DNA of 64,000 nucleotides. Origin: Methylobacterium sp. E-045. Lineage in GTDB: Bacteria; Pseudomonadota; Alphaproteobacteria; Rhizobiales; Beijerinckiaceae. Made by a program: the position numbers and the translations under genes. Positions 8,151 to 16,348 of the stretch are shown here, in pieces. Under the pieces are notes generated by a model. That model saw nothing but the letters and a program-made list of their open reading frames with translations. It searched no databases and was not told the DNA's origin. The stretch lies in assembly GCF_022829685.1 (NCBI RefSeq), contig NZ_JAKSYE010000086.1, positions 1 to 64,000 on the forward strand, read 5' to 3'. Positions within the stretch are counted from its first letter, which is position 1, and every line of letters begins with the position of its first letter.

Positions 8151-8471
8151 GGCGCCACCATGTCGGCGCGGATGCCGCCGCCGCAAGCCCCATAGCCATG
8201 CAAATTCAGGGGAGCGGTGCGCGATCTAGCCGAAGGGTCATCCCTTCGAAGGACGCTCTCCCGGCGATGAGCGACATCGCCCCGGATTGCCCCCCGCCTT
8301 TTCGTGCCTCGGCCGCGTTAACCCTAATCAAAGCTTAAGCGAGCGCGCGGCGTTGGACGGGCATAAGGTATGCGGCAGGCTTGTTAACCGAACCGCACGC
8401 TGTGTCCAGCGCCCTGTGGATCGGGTCGAATTCGAACAGGTCCCCCCGGGACCGTGCCACGACGGGACACC
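8151..8471. other. Divergent intergenic region, no gene seen
   Basis: This gap separates the leftward rhomboid gene from the rightward PAS gene and should contain promoters for both. It includes two GTTAACC elements (around 8318 and 8381). I see no convincing coding frame, RNA gene or strong terminator. Confidence 0.5.
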
Positions 8472-9089
8472 ATGAAGCATCCGACCAGCCGTATGCTCTA
8501 CCATTACTGGGACCGGCTTCGTGGGACACGGGCCGCGCCCGAGAGGAGCGAGATCGAGCCCGGCGAGATCCGCAATCTCTTGTCCGAGAGCCTCATCCTT
8601 GAGCTCGACATGGCGCAGTCCGCGGCGACTGTCCGGCTCGCGGGAACCCGCGTCTGCGCCCTGTTCGGGCGCGAATTGCGCGGCAGCGCCTTCGGCGACA
8701 TCTGGGGCGCGGGACAGGCCGATCCCTGGCGCCTCGTGGAGACGGTGGCGGTCGATACGGTGGGGATCGTCGCGGGTCTGCGCGGGATGACGCAGAGGGA
8801 CGAACAGATCGACCTCGAACTCCTGCTCCTTCCCCTGCGCCACCGCGGGCAGACCCAGGTCCGCCTGCTTGGGGCGCTCAGCCCGAAGGTCGTTCCGCAA
8901 TGGCTGGGCCTTCGGCCCGTGACGCGGCTGGAATCCATCTCGCTTCGCGTCCTCGACCCGACCTACGACGTCATCGATCTCGCCAGGAACGATGCGGCCT
9001 CCAGCCTCAGGAACCTGCCCGAGCCCGCCAATGACAGTGTCCCGGTGCGGCGCGGCCATCTCATGGTGCATCCCGGTGGGCGGGCCTGA
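8472..9089 (+). CDS. PAS_5-type PAS domain protein
   Basis: A 205-residue single-domain protein. LYHYWDRLRGTRAAPERSEI, then EIRNLLSESLILEL, and AGTRVCALFGRELRGSAF match the alphaproteobacterial PAS_5 family, small cytoplasmic proteins of unknown signal. No output domain, membrane helix or signal peptide is visible. The ATG at 8472 has GGGA five bases upstream. It lies directly before a PilZ protein and two LapG-like proteases, an order that suggests a shared surface or cyclic-di-GMP role (inference). Confidence 0.82.
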   Translation: MKHPTSRMLYHYWDRLRGTRAAPERSEIEPGEIRNLLSESLILELDMAQSAATVRLAGTRVCALFGRELRGSAFGDIWGAGQADPWRLVETVAVDTVGIVAGLRGMTQRDEQIDLELLLLPLRHRGQTQVRLLGALSPKVVPQWLGLRPVTRLESISLRVLDPTYDVIDLARNDAASSLRNLPEPANDSVPVRRGHLMVHPGGRA

Positions 9090-9203
9090 TCGGCGCTTTA
9101 CTGGACCAATCGCGACACTCATCTGTCTTCGGCAAAGATTTTCGTAACCAGCTGCCCTGTAGGGTTGTGCTGACGACGATCTAACCCGAGTGCGGATTTC
9201 GCG

Positions 9204-9830
9204 ATGATCGAGGCTTTCGCGCCCGCCGAAACGACGCCGGTCCGCCTGGTGCGGCCGGCGGATCTGCGCCGTCATCAACGGGTCAAGGTCGCCCTCCTCG
9301 GCCGCTACATGCTGGCCGACCGCCGCGAATACCCCTGCCAGACCGTGGACATGTCACCGGGCGGAGTCCGCCTGACCTGCGCGGTCCTCGGGGAGCTCGA
9401 CGAGCGCGTCGTGCTGTATCTCGAGAGTATCGGGCGCATCGAGGGGGTGATCGCCCGGTTCCCCAGCGGTGGCATGGCGGTTCGCCTGAACGCGACTCAG
9501 CGCAAGCGCGACAAGATCGCGTCCCAGCTCACCTGGATATCCAATCGCGAGGCCCTCGGCCTGCCCGAGGGGCGCAACCACGAACGCCTCACGCCACAGG
9601 AGACGGGCGTGCTCCTGAGGCTCGAGAACGGGCGCGAGGTCGCAGCCCGCATCATCGACGTGTCCATGTCCGGCGTCGCCCTTTCGACCCAGGCGCATCC
9701 GCCGATCGGAACGAGCCTCATGGTCGGGCGCACGCCGGGGCGGGTGGTGCGCTACTTCGAGGGCGGCATCGGCGTGGGCTTCATGCTCCCGATCTCGCCG
9801 GACCTGTTCCATGAGGGATTGACGCTCTGA
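9204..9830 (+). CDS. Double PilZ domain protein (c-di-GMP receptor candidate)
   Basis: A 208-residue protein with two complete PilZ signatures. The first has R22HQR26-type RxxxR and D49-M-S-P-G-G; the second has R124NHER128 and D152VSMSG157. PilZ domains with RxxxR and D/NxSxxG bind cyclic di-GMP, so both halves look competent. There is no membrane anchor or effector domain, so it probably acts through protein contacts. Neighbours are a PAS protein upstream and two exported cysteine proteinase-like genes downstream. Confidence 0.88.
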   Translation: MIEAFAPAETTPVRLVRPADLRRHQRVKVALLGRYMLADRREYPCQTVDMSPGGVRLTCAVLGELDERVVLYLESIGRIEGVIARFPSGGMAVRLNATQRKRDKIASQLTWISNREALGLPEGRNHERLTPQETGVLLRLENGREVAARIIDVSMSGVALSTQAHPPIGTSLMVGRTPGRVVRYFEGGIGVGFMLPISPDLFHEGLTL

Positions 9831-10321
9831 CATCGGCGTCCCGCCCCGAACCGGGCGGGAGATTGCCATCGTCGCTTCGAGGCCTGCCGGCGCCGGGCGC
9901 TCGTCCGGGGCTCTGCGACATGCCATCCTTCGAAGTCGCCGTTGCCGGGCGGGGATGAGCGCGGCGGCGGAAGTCCCCCCTCTGTCGGCTCGCATCGCCG
10001 ATCCGCTCTCGGTCGAGGCGTCGATCACCGGGATCGATCGCTCCTCCGACGCTTAACGCGGCACGGCTGGATCGCCCGATCTCCGCTTCGAGCCGGGTCA
10101 CACGAGTCGTCATCGCTCGTCCCGCCGCCCGTCCCGCGCCGTCATGGTTACGGATTCCTGATCTCAGTCGCGCCAATGCGAGTCGTCGATTCAGCCGCCG
10201 GTTGGCTCTGTCCGCCAGCGGCCCCGCTTCGAGACCGGATCGATAAAATTGCGCTTATCTGTTTCAGCACAGGTCAGGAAGCGTGGCGGCATCGTGGTCC
10301 TCGTTGGACGAGGTGGTCGCG
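9831..10321. other. 491-bp intergenic region, no gene seen
   Basis: The gap lies between the PilZ gene and the first cysteine proteinase-like gene. Open frames exist on both strands but lack family features, ribosome sites and sensible composition. The last 80 bases (AAAATTGCGCTTATCTGTTTCAG region) are less GC-rich and probably contain the promoter of the next gene, which has GAGGTGG 6-7 bases before its ATG. Confidence 0.5.
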
Positions 10322-10948
10322 ATGTCACGGACGAAGTCACTCTTGGTTGGGATTCTCGCGGCCTTAGCGATGTTCGGCGTCGGGGCCTCGCAGGCCCAGA
10401 CCATGGCCGCCCTGCCCTCGCCGTCCCAATCCGCCGACGTTCTCGGCGCCGCTCGCCCCATCGTCGGCTGGGTCTCGTTCTGCCAGCGCTACCCGGCCGA
10501 ATGCGCCATCGACGCGAACGAGCCGCCGCGGATCGCCCTGACCCCCGCCACCTGGAGCCTGATCGTCTCGGTCAACCGCCGGGTGAATACGGGCCTCCGC
10601 GCCGTCACCGACATGGAGCATTGGGGCGAAGCCGACCGCTGGGACCTCGCCGAGGACGGAAAGGGAGATTGCGAGGATTTCCAGCTCCTCAAGCGCAAGC
10701 GTCTCGCCGATGCGGGGCTCTCCCGCCGCGCCATGCGGATGACCGTGGTCATCGACGAGAAGGGCGAGGGCCACGCCGTGCTGACGCTCCTCACCGACCG
10801 GGGCGAGTTCATCCTCGACAACAAGACCAGCGAGATCGTGCCCTGGTATCGGACCGGCTACGTCTTCATCAAGCGCGAGAGCCAGGATTCGGTGGCCTGG
10901 GTTTCGCTTGGCGGTGTCACCTCCCCGGTGACCACTGCGAACCGCTGA
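10322..10948 (+). CDS. LapG-like transglutaminase-type cysteine proteinase, paralog 1
   Basis: A 208-residue exported protein: signal peptide about 1-26 (ends ASQAQ), then the bacterial transglutaminase-like cysteine proteinase (BTLCP, DUF920) fold. The likely catalytic triad is Cys117 (KGDCEDF), His151 (GEGHAVL) and Asp166 (ILDNKT). The LapG members of this family cut surface adhesins in the periplasm when cyclic di-GMP is low; most alphaproteobacterial members are uncharacterised. A closely similar paralog follows, so this is a tandem duplication. Extra cysteines at 54 and 61 are conserved in both copies and may form a disulfide. Confidence 0.87.
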   Translation: MSRTKSLLVGILAALAMFGVGASQAQTMAALPSPSQSADVLGAARPIVGWVSFCQRYPAECAIDANEPPRIALTPATWSLIVSVNRRVNTGLRAVTDMEHWGEADRWDLAEDGKGDCEDFQLLKRKRLADAGLSRRAMRMTVVIDEKGEGHAVLTLLTDRGEFILDNKTSEIVPWYRTGYVFIKRESQDSVAWVSLGGVTSPVTTANR

Positions 10949-11101
10949 AGCGGATTCTCGCGGGTTGCCCGAAAACATCACGTCTCTGCCATGGAACCCA
11001 TGGCCGCGTGGGAAGTTAATTCGCGTTTAATTTTTGGATTGAGCCCCGGCCCTCGCCGTGCCAGTTTCTTGCCTTCGGCAACGAATGGCAGGGCGACCGG
11101 A

Positions 11102-11788
11102 ATGCGGCACGCGGTTCTGCGAGGCGTCGATGGCGCGAGCGTCTCGGCGAGCAGGCTATCCTGGCGAGGCCTTGGCCGTGCGGCCAAGCTGTCCCTGGTG
11201 GGCTCCATCCTCCTCCTCGGAGGGGCCGTGACGCAAGCGCGCCCGGTGGCCGCTCTCCCCGATGCGCCGGCCGTCAACGAGAATGGGGGCGCCCGGCCGG
11301 TGGCGGCCTGGAACGGGTTCTGTGCCAGATACCCCGCCGAATGCGTCGTCGATACGTCGCAGCCCGCCATCATCGCCCTCAATCCGGCGATCTGGCGGAC
11401 GCTCACCAGCGTCAACCGCCGCGTCAACGCGCGCATCCATCCGATCACCGACATGGCCCATTGGGGCGTCGTCGACCGGTGGGACTTTCCCGATGACGGA
11501 TTCGGCGACTGCGAGGATTTTCAGCTCCTGAAACGCCGGATGCTGGTGGAGCGGGGCCTCCCCCGCCGCGCCCTGCGGATGACCGTGGTCATCGACGATA
11601 TCGGCGAAGGCCATGCCGTTCTGATGGTCCGCACCGACAAGGGCGACCTCATCCTCGACAACAAGACCACCGCGATCCTGTCGGCGCCGCGCACCGGCTA
11701 CACCTACGTCAAGCGCGAAGGCCAGGACAGCATGGCCTGGGTCTCGCTCAACGGCGTCGCCTCGCCGGTGGCCACGGCCAACCGCTGA
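11102..11788 (+). CDS. LapG-like transglutaminase-type cysteine proteinase, paralog 2
   Basis: A 228-residue paralog of the preceding gene, with a longer N-terminus and a hydrophobic export segment at about 29-48. The triad is preserved: Cys137 (FGDCEDF), His171 (GEGHAVL), Asp186 (ILDNKT), as are the paired cysteines (FCARYPAEC). The C-terminus is also matched (VAWVSL/MAWVSL, ending TANR). Divergence is mainly in the first 60 residues, so the two enzymes may differ in localisation. Start chosen at MRHAVL; upstream in-frame ATGs would add 37 residues that do not resemble the family. Confidence 0.86.
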   Translation: MRHAVLRGVDGASVSASRLSWRGLGRAAKLSLVGSILLLGGAVTQARPVAALPDAPAVNENGGARPVAAWNGFCARYPAECVVDTSQPAIIALNPAIWRTLTSVNRRVNARIHPITDMAHWGVVDRWDFPDDGFGDCEDFQLLKRRMLVERGLPRRALRMTVVIDDIGEGHAVLMVRTDKGDLILDNKTTAILSAPRTGYTYVKREGQDSMAWVSLNGVASPVATANR

Positions 11789-11868
11789 AAGAGGGGGTAT
11801 CGATTCCTCTCCTCCGGTCCCGGCCGAGGACAGGTCGTGCGCGAGGCGGTCGATGGCCCGTACGTCAT

Positions 11869-11888
11869 CGAGCCGCAGCTGCGGCTCG
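11869..11888. terminator. Perfect 20-bp palindrome between convergent genes
   Basis: CGAGCCGCAG followed directly by its own reverse complement. It sits in the 106-bp gap between the rightward second proteinase gene and the leftward membrane protein gene. No T-run follows on either strand, so it is not a canonical intrinsic terminator. It could help end both transcripts or bind a protein. Confidence 0.4.
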
Positions 11889-11894
11889 TTCCGC

Positions 11895-12221
11895 TCAGCC
11901 GGTGATCATCTGGGCGAGATCGAGGGCGACGCGGCCCGACAGCAAGCTCCAGCCGCAGGCGATGATCGTGGCGATCATGACGAAGGGAATCGGACGGCGC
12001 TCGATCCGGCGGCCGCGCACGGTGTTGCGCAGGATGATGAAGGGCGCGCCGAAGGCGAGGATCGGCAGGGCCGCCACCGCCCCGACACCGCCGCGTTCCA
12101 GCAGGCTGAAACTCGCGCGGCGGTCGGAGACCAGTTCGAAGGCGCTGGCGAGGAGGCCAGACAGGGCGAGACCGACGCACAGGGTTCGGATCGACTCGAT
12201 GGCGGAGGGGCTGATATCCAT
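11895..12221 (-). CDS. Small conserved membrane protein, function unknown
   Basis: A protein of about 108 residues with hydrophobic segments at roughly 12-30 (LCVGLALSGLLASAFELV), 45-65 (GAVAALPILAFGAPFIILR) and 80-100 (FVMIATIIACGWSLLSG). A positively charged loop RGRRIERR precedes the last helix. I recognise the general form from alphaproteobacterial genomes but no function. Start MDISPS was preferred; an ATG 11 codons upstream is possible. Confidence 0.65.
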   Translation of the reverse strand: MDISPSAIESIRTLCVGLALSGLLASAFELVSDRRASFSLLERGGVGAVAALPILAFGAPFIILRNTVRGRRIERRPIPFVMIATIIACGWSLLSGRVALDLAQMITG

Positions 12222-12407
12222 GACGCGCTCGACCCTTGAGGACGGATTGAGCATGCACTCTGCCAGAGCGTTTACGAGTTGTTAAGGATGTCCCGGCGTC
12301 GGGATGAGCCGACGCACAGGGAGAACTACGTGCATCCGGGCGTCGCGCGGATCGCGGCTTCAGTCAGCGCGCGATGCGGGATGCGAGGCAGACTGCCCTT
12401 AGGCGCT

Positions 12408-12620
12408 TCAGTCTTCGAGATCGATGTCGAGGATAGCCATGGCGAAGTTGAACGACCGATCACCATCCTCGTCGTCAACGGAGACCACACCGAGGAACTC
12501 CTCGCCGATATAGACCTCGGCGGAATCGTCCTTCTTGGGCCGGGCGACGAGACGGATGTTCGTGTTGGCGAAGGTCCGGCGCATATAGTCCTGGACCTTC
12601 GTGATGTCGGTCTTGTTCAC
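12408..12620 (-). CDS. DUF3126 family small protein
   Basis: A 70-residue acidic protein beginning VNKTDITKVQDYMRRTF and ending AILDIDLED. It matches the small, widely conserved alphaproteobacterial DUF3126 family, whose function is unknown. A GTG start was chosen because AGAGG lies 6 bases upstream and the sequence before it is not protein-like. It lies just downstream of cysE on the same strand, an arrangement common in relatives. Confidence 0.85.
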   Translation of the reverse strand: MNKTDITKVQDYMRRTFANTNIRLVARPKKDDSAEVYIGEEFLGVVSVDDEDGDRSFNFAMAILDIDLED

Positions 12621-12742
12621 GCGTTCGCCTCTTGATTCATCGGTGGTCAGTGGAGGCCGGACTCGCTTCGAGCGATCGGGTACCCCCGGATGGGCACCGC
12701 TTGCCACGCCGCTTCGTTATGGGCAAGCGCGGGCGGGCGGGT

Positions 12743-13603
12743 TCAGATGCCGTCGGCCATGTGGATGAACTGGTCGATATTGACGAACTGGTCCATGGCG
12801 CGCGCCGGCTCGGCGCAGCCGGCGGTGCCGACCACGCGGGCGGGCACGCCCACCACGGTGGTGTGGGCGGGCACCGGGCGCAGGACCACGGAGCCGGCGG
12901 CGACGCGGGCATATTCGCCGACCTCGATATTGCCCAGGATCTTGGCGCCGGCACCGATCATGACGCCGCGGCGGATCTTCGGGTGGCGGTCGCTGCCCTG
13001 CTTGCCGGTGCCGCCGAGGGTCACGGCGTGCAGGATGGACACGTCGTCCTCGATCACGGCGGTGGAGCCGACGACGACGCCGGTGGCGTGGTCGAGGAAG
13101 ATGCCCCGCCCGATGCGAGCGGCCGGATGGATGTCGGTCTGGAAGACCTCGGACGAGCGACTCTGGAGGTAGAGCGCGAGGTCGCGCCGACCGCTGGTCC
13201 AGTACCAATGCGCCAGCCGATGCGCCTGGATGGCGTGGAAGCCTTTGAAGTACAGGACGGGTTCGATAGCCCTTGCCGCCGCGGGGTCGCGATCCAACAC
13301 CGCCCCGATATCGGCGCGGAAGCTGTCGCCGATGCGCGGGTCGGCGGCGATGGCCTCATGAAAGCCATGCGCCACGAGTTCCGTCGGCAGCGACGGATGG
13401 CCGAGGCGCGCGGCGACGCGGTGGGACACCGCCGCTTCGAGCGTCGCCTGGTTGAGGATGGTCGCGACGATGAACGAGGCGAGTTGCGGTTCCTCGCGGA
13501 CCACGGCCTCGGCCTCGCCGCGCAGGCGCGACCAGACCGGATCGACGGTCCCGGCGATGGCTTCGTGTCCGATCGCGGGATTCGAAAGTGGGCTGGCGGA
13601 CAT
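12743..13603 (-). CDS. cysE: Serine O-acetyltransferase
   Basis: A 286-residue CysE that acetylates serine with acetyl-CoA, committing carbon to cysteine synthesis. The N-terminal helical SATase domain covers about 20-130 (DPVWSRLRGEAEAVV, QATLEAAVSHRVA). The left-handed beta-helix begins at DIHPAARIGRGIFLDHATG and continues through hexapeptide repeats to VVGVPARVVG. The C-terminal tail (AMDQFVNIDQFIHMADGI) ends in Ile, the residue used for docking into cysteine synthase in this family. Confidence 0.95.
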   Translation of the reverse strand: MSASPLSNPAIGHEAIAGTVDPVWSRLRGEAEAVVREEPQLASFIVATILNQATLEAAVSHRVAARLGHPSLPTELVAHGFHEAIAADPRIGDSFRADIGAVLDRDPAAARAIEPVLYFKGFHAIQAHRLAHWYWTSGRRDLALYLQSRSSEVFQTDIHPAARIGRGIFLDHATGVVVGSTAVIEDDVSILHAVTLGGTGKQGSDRHPKIRRGVMIGAGAKILGNIEVGEYARVAAGSVVLRPVPAHTTVVGVPARVVGTAGCAEPARAMDQFVNIDQFIHMADGI

Positions 13604-13822
13604 GGACTCCTCCGCGATGCAGAATATCTATGGCGGGCGGCGCGGCCCGGACGGCTGGATCGCCTCGTCCGGGTCCGGACGGGCCTAGCCGGGAACCGAT
13701 AGGGGAGAACACTCTCCCCGAGGTCAAGGGCGGACGGAGCACTCCGTTCCCTCGCGCCCTGTCCATAGCGTGGGGAAAGGCATCCCCGGTATCAAGGGGC
13801 ATCTTCCCGTAACGATGGCCCG

Positions 13823-14713
13823 TTAGGCACTGCGCCGGTAATCCGCCGATCCGAAACGCGCATCGATCACGGCGGCGAGCCGGTCGATCATCTCTTCGAG
13901 AGGGACGTCGGACGTGTCCACCACCGCCGGGGCGCGGGCATAGAGCGGCTCGCGGCTGAGCAGCACGGCACGCAGCTCCTGCATGGCGGAGGCATGGTCG
14001 CCCGTAGTGGCGAGTTTTCCCTGGTCGCGCACGCGCTGCATGTGCTCCTCGGGCTTGGCGCGGAGCCACACCGTGAAAAAGGCCTGGAGGAGGAGGTCGT
14101 AGGTCAGGGGCTCGGCGACAATGCCGCCGCTCGTGGCCAGGATCATCGGGCCGGGATGTTCGGTCAGCCGGCGCAGGGCGGCCTGTTCGAGGCGGCGATA
14201 CCCCTCCTGGCCGTAGATCGCGAAGATCTCTTTCACGGAGAGCGCGTTCTCGCGCTCGATCTCGGTGTTGAGCTCGATGAAGGTCCAGCCCAGGCGCTCG
14301 GCCACCCGGCGACCCAGGGTCGATTTGCCGGCTCCACGCAGGCCGACCAGGGCCACCCGCGGCATAGGGGTGTCACCGCTGGACGTGGCATGGCCGGACA
14401 GGATGCCCTTCGCCAGGGTGATCTGTTCCGCCGATGCCGAAGCGAGGAGGTCGCGGATCACGTGCCAGTCCGGCGGGGTGTCCTGCACGGTGATCATGTC
14501 GTCGAGCCGCACGCCCATCGCATCCGCCACGCGGCGCAGCAGGATGATCGACACGTTGCCCTGCCCGCTCTCGAGCTGGGCGATGTAGCGTTCCGACAGA
14601 CCCGAGGTCTGGGAGAGGAGTTTTCGCGAAAGGCCTCGCACCGTCCGCGCATGCCTGACACGCCGACCGAGTTCGGCCAGGAAAATCGATTCTTGTTCAG
14701 CCGCGCCGGCCAT
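13823..14713 (-). CDS. HTH regulator fused to a shikimate-kinase-like domain (BoxR/BzdR type)
   Basis: A 296-residue two-domain protein. Residues 12-75 are an XRE/Cro helix-turn-helix (LGRRVRHARTVRGLSRKLLS, ERYIAQLESGQGNVS). Residues 118-285 are a shikimate-kinase fold with P-loop GLRGAGKST at 124-132 and a TSGGIV motif. This layout is that of BzdR and BoxR, regulators of benzoyl-CoA catabolism, where the kinase-like half senses benzoyl-CoA. No box or benzoate genes occur in the window, so the ligand here is open. The start MAGAAEQ fits the HTH; the frame is open upstream. Confidence 0.85.
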   Translation of the reverse strand: MAGAAEQESIFLAELGRRVRHARTVRGLSRKLLSQTSGLSERYIAQLESGQGNVSIILLRRVADAMGVRLDDMITVQDTPPDWHVIRDLLASASAEQITLAKGILSGHATSSGDTPMPRVALVGLRGAGKSTLGRRVAERLGWTFIELNTEIERENALSVKEIFAIYGQEGYRRLEQAALRRLTEHPGPMILATSGGIVAEPLTYDLLLQAFFTVWLRAKPEEHMQRVRDQGKLATTGDHASAMQELRAVLLSREPLYARAPAVVDTSDVPLEEMIDRLAAVIDARFGSADYRRSA

Positions 14714-15210
14714 GCCGTCGTCCGTCTTCCGTGTTCGCGTCCCGGACCTGACCGTCCCGGAGGCTGATGACCTCACCATATCCCGCCGGGCGATCCGGAC
14801 CCGGCACGAATTCGTGCCGGCGAGATCGATTGCGGCAGGCTCCCGAGCGCCGATCGCGATCCTTCGTTCGGTGGTCGTTCGACCAAGATCAGGCTCGCGC
14901 CTAGGCTTCACCGTCGCCAGCGTTGGCCTCGATGTCCAAGACTTGCACTTCACGCCCCGGGTTGGAAGCCCGATCTTGCAAGCCGTGGTCGCTGAATGCC
15001 GCGCTGCACCATGTGATGTCGGCGTCGCTCATACGCAAGAGAGACATTTGTTGTCTCTGACGCAATCAGCATGACCGAGGGAGGGTCTGTGCGGGTTGAT
15101 TTCAGACGCGATACCCCTTCGTCCCCGGCGGGGACATAACGCTTAAGTCAGGAAGCGAGGACCGCCGACCAGGTGAGGAGGCGCGTCCGGTACCGACGGC
15201 CTTGGGAGAC
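14714..15210. other. 497-bp intergenic region with an inverted repeat
   Basis: This region lies upstream of the HTH-shikimate kinase gene and downstream of the lytic transglycosylase stop (both leftward). No convincing gene is visible. The most structured element is the inverted repeat at 15040-15058. A GC drop occurs around 15030-15130. Confidence 0.5.
15040..15058. repeat. Inverted repeat AGAGACA-N5-TGTCTCT
   Basis: Perfect 7-base arms around TTTGT, flanked on each side by ACGCA (ACGCAAGAGAGACA on the left, GACGCAATCAG on the right). It is about 330 bases upstream of the HTH-shikimate kinase start. It could be an operator or the stem of a small hairpin. Confidence 0.45.
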
Positions 15211-16122
15211 CTACTGGCTCGGTGGGAGCGCCGAGGCTTCCATGATGGTGCCGGGCGTCGGCGCTTTCCTGGCCACGATCGGTCGTCCTACCGCGGCGAG
15301 GACCACGGCGGAGGGGCGACGCGGAGGCAGTGGGACCTCGACCGTTTCCGTCTGAGTCATCTCGCCGGAGGCCGCCCCTGCAGCCGTCCGGGGCGCAGCC
15401 GGATCCACGGACAGTGCGGCGAGCGCCGTGGCCTGGGGGGTGATGGCCGGCGCATGGGCCGGACCGATCTCCGCGACGGCGGGTGCGAGACCGGACAAGG
15501 CGGCCGGGCGACGCGGCGGTAGCGGGACTTCCACCAGTTCGGTCGGCATGGGGGTAGCGGTCAGGCTCGGAGCGTAAGCGAGGGCCGTGCCGGCGGCGAT
15601 GACGTTTGCATCGGGCTGCGCTTTGCGCTGTCCATCGAAGCCACGGGTGAACACGTCGCCGAAGGCGACACCCGATTGCGGCGAGGCGGTTGTGGTCTCC
15701 TCGATGCCGGCGACCAGGGTGCCCTGGCGCTTGCCCGCATAGTAATAGCCACGATTGTAGTAGGTATAGGCTTGGTGAATATTGCCTCTTGCGGTGCGAT
15801 AGGCACCGGCGAGGTAGGCGATCCCGTACCGCAGGTTGATCTTCGGATCGTAAAGGCCGGCCGCGTCGCCACGATAACCCAGGCCGCGCGCCGTGGCGTG
15901 CTTGATCTGCATCAGACCAAGGGCGCTGCCGCCCCGCGCATTGGGATTGTAGTTGCTCTCGCGCTTGACGACCTGGTGCACGAAGCTCGCCGGGACGCCG
16001 TTTGCCTTCGCCTGCTCCTCGATCAGCGCATCGATGTTGTCGCGGGCCGCAGTGCCCTGGCCGAGAACCGGGCCGGGCAGAACGGCCGCAACCACGGCGA
16101 GGAGCAGGAGGCGCTGATTCAT
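15211..16122 (-). CDS. Lytic transglycosylase (SLT domain) with proline-rich tail
   Basis: A 303-residue exported muramidase-like protein. Signal peptide 1-22 (MNQRLLLLAVVAAVLPGPVLG), then an SLT domain at about 28-130 with catalytic Glu55 in KRESNYNP, GSALGLMQIKHATARGLGY and NLRYGIAYLAGAY. It cleaves peptidoglycan with anhydro-muramic acid formation. The C-terminal 150 residues are Ala/Pro-rich and contain two copies of VEVPLPPRRP about 70 residues apart, which may contact other envelope proteins. Start chosen where the signal peptide begins. Confidence 0.9.
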   Translation of the reverse strand: MNQRLLLLAVVAAVLPGPVLGQGTAARDNIDALIEEQAKANGVPASFVHQVVKRESNYNPNARGGSALGLMQIKHATARGLGYRGDAAGLYDPKINLRYGIAYLAGAYRTARGNIHQAYTYYNRGYYYAGKRQGTLVAGIEETTTASPQSGVAFGDVFTRGFDGQRKAQPDANVIAAGTALAYAPSLTATPMPTELVEVPLPPRRPAALSGLAPAVAEIGPAHAPAITPQATALAALSVDPAAPRTAAGAASGEMTQTETVEVPLPPRRPSAVVLAAVGRPIVARKAPTPGTIMEASALPPSQ

Positions 16123-16348
16123 TCGGAGACCCGGTGGCGTCGTTCTTGATCTGACGGCCAGGGTCGGGGCCAATTGAGGCCGGAAGGCGGCTCCGTCGCC
16201 ATGATTGCGGGGAAGCGGAGCCGTTTCTCTCTGTGCTGTGGCGCACATGGCACAGGCGCTCTCTCTTCGCTGTCGCCTCGGCCGGCGATTCTGCGAGCAA
16301 CGCCAAAGGGCTGGCTCGTGCCGGGCGGCCTGGGGCGACGTGGGCGCG

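Noticed and set aside
9942-10367. A 141-codon plus-strand frame in the gap before the first cysteine proteinase gene
   Set aside because: Composition is Arg/Ser/Pro-rich without any pattern, and it overlaps the better supported start of the next gene.
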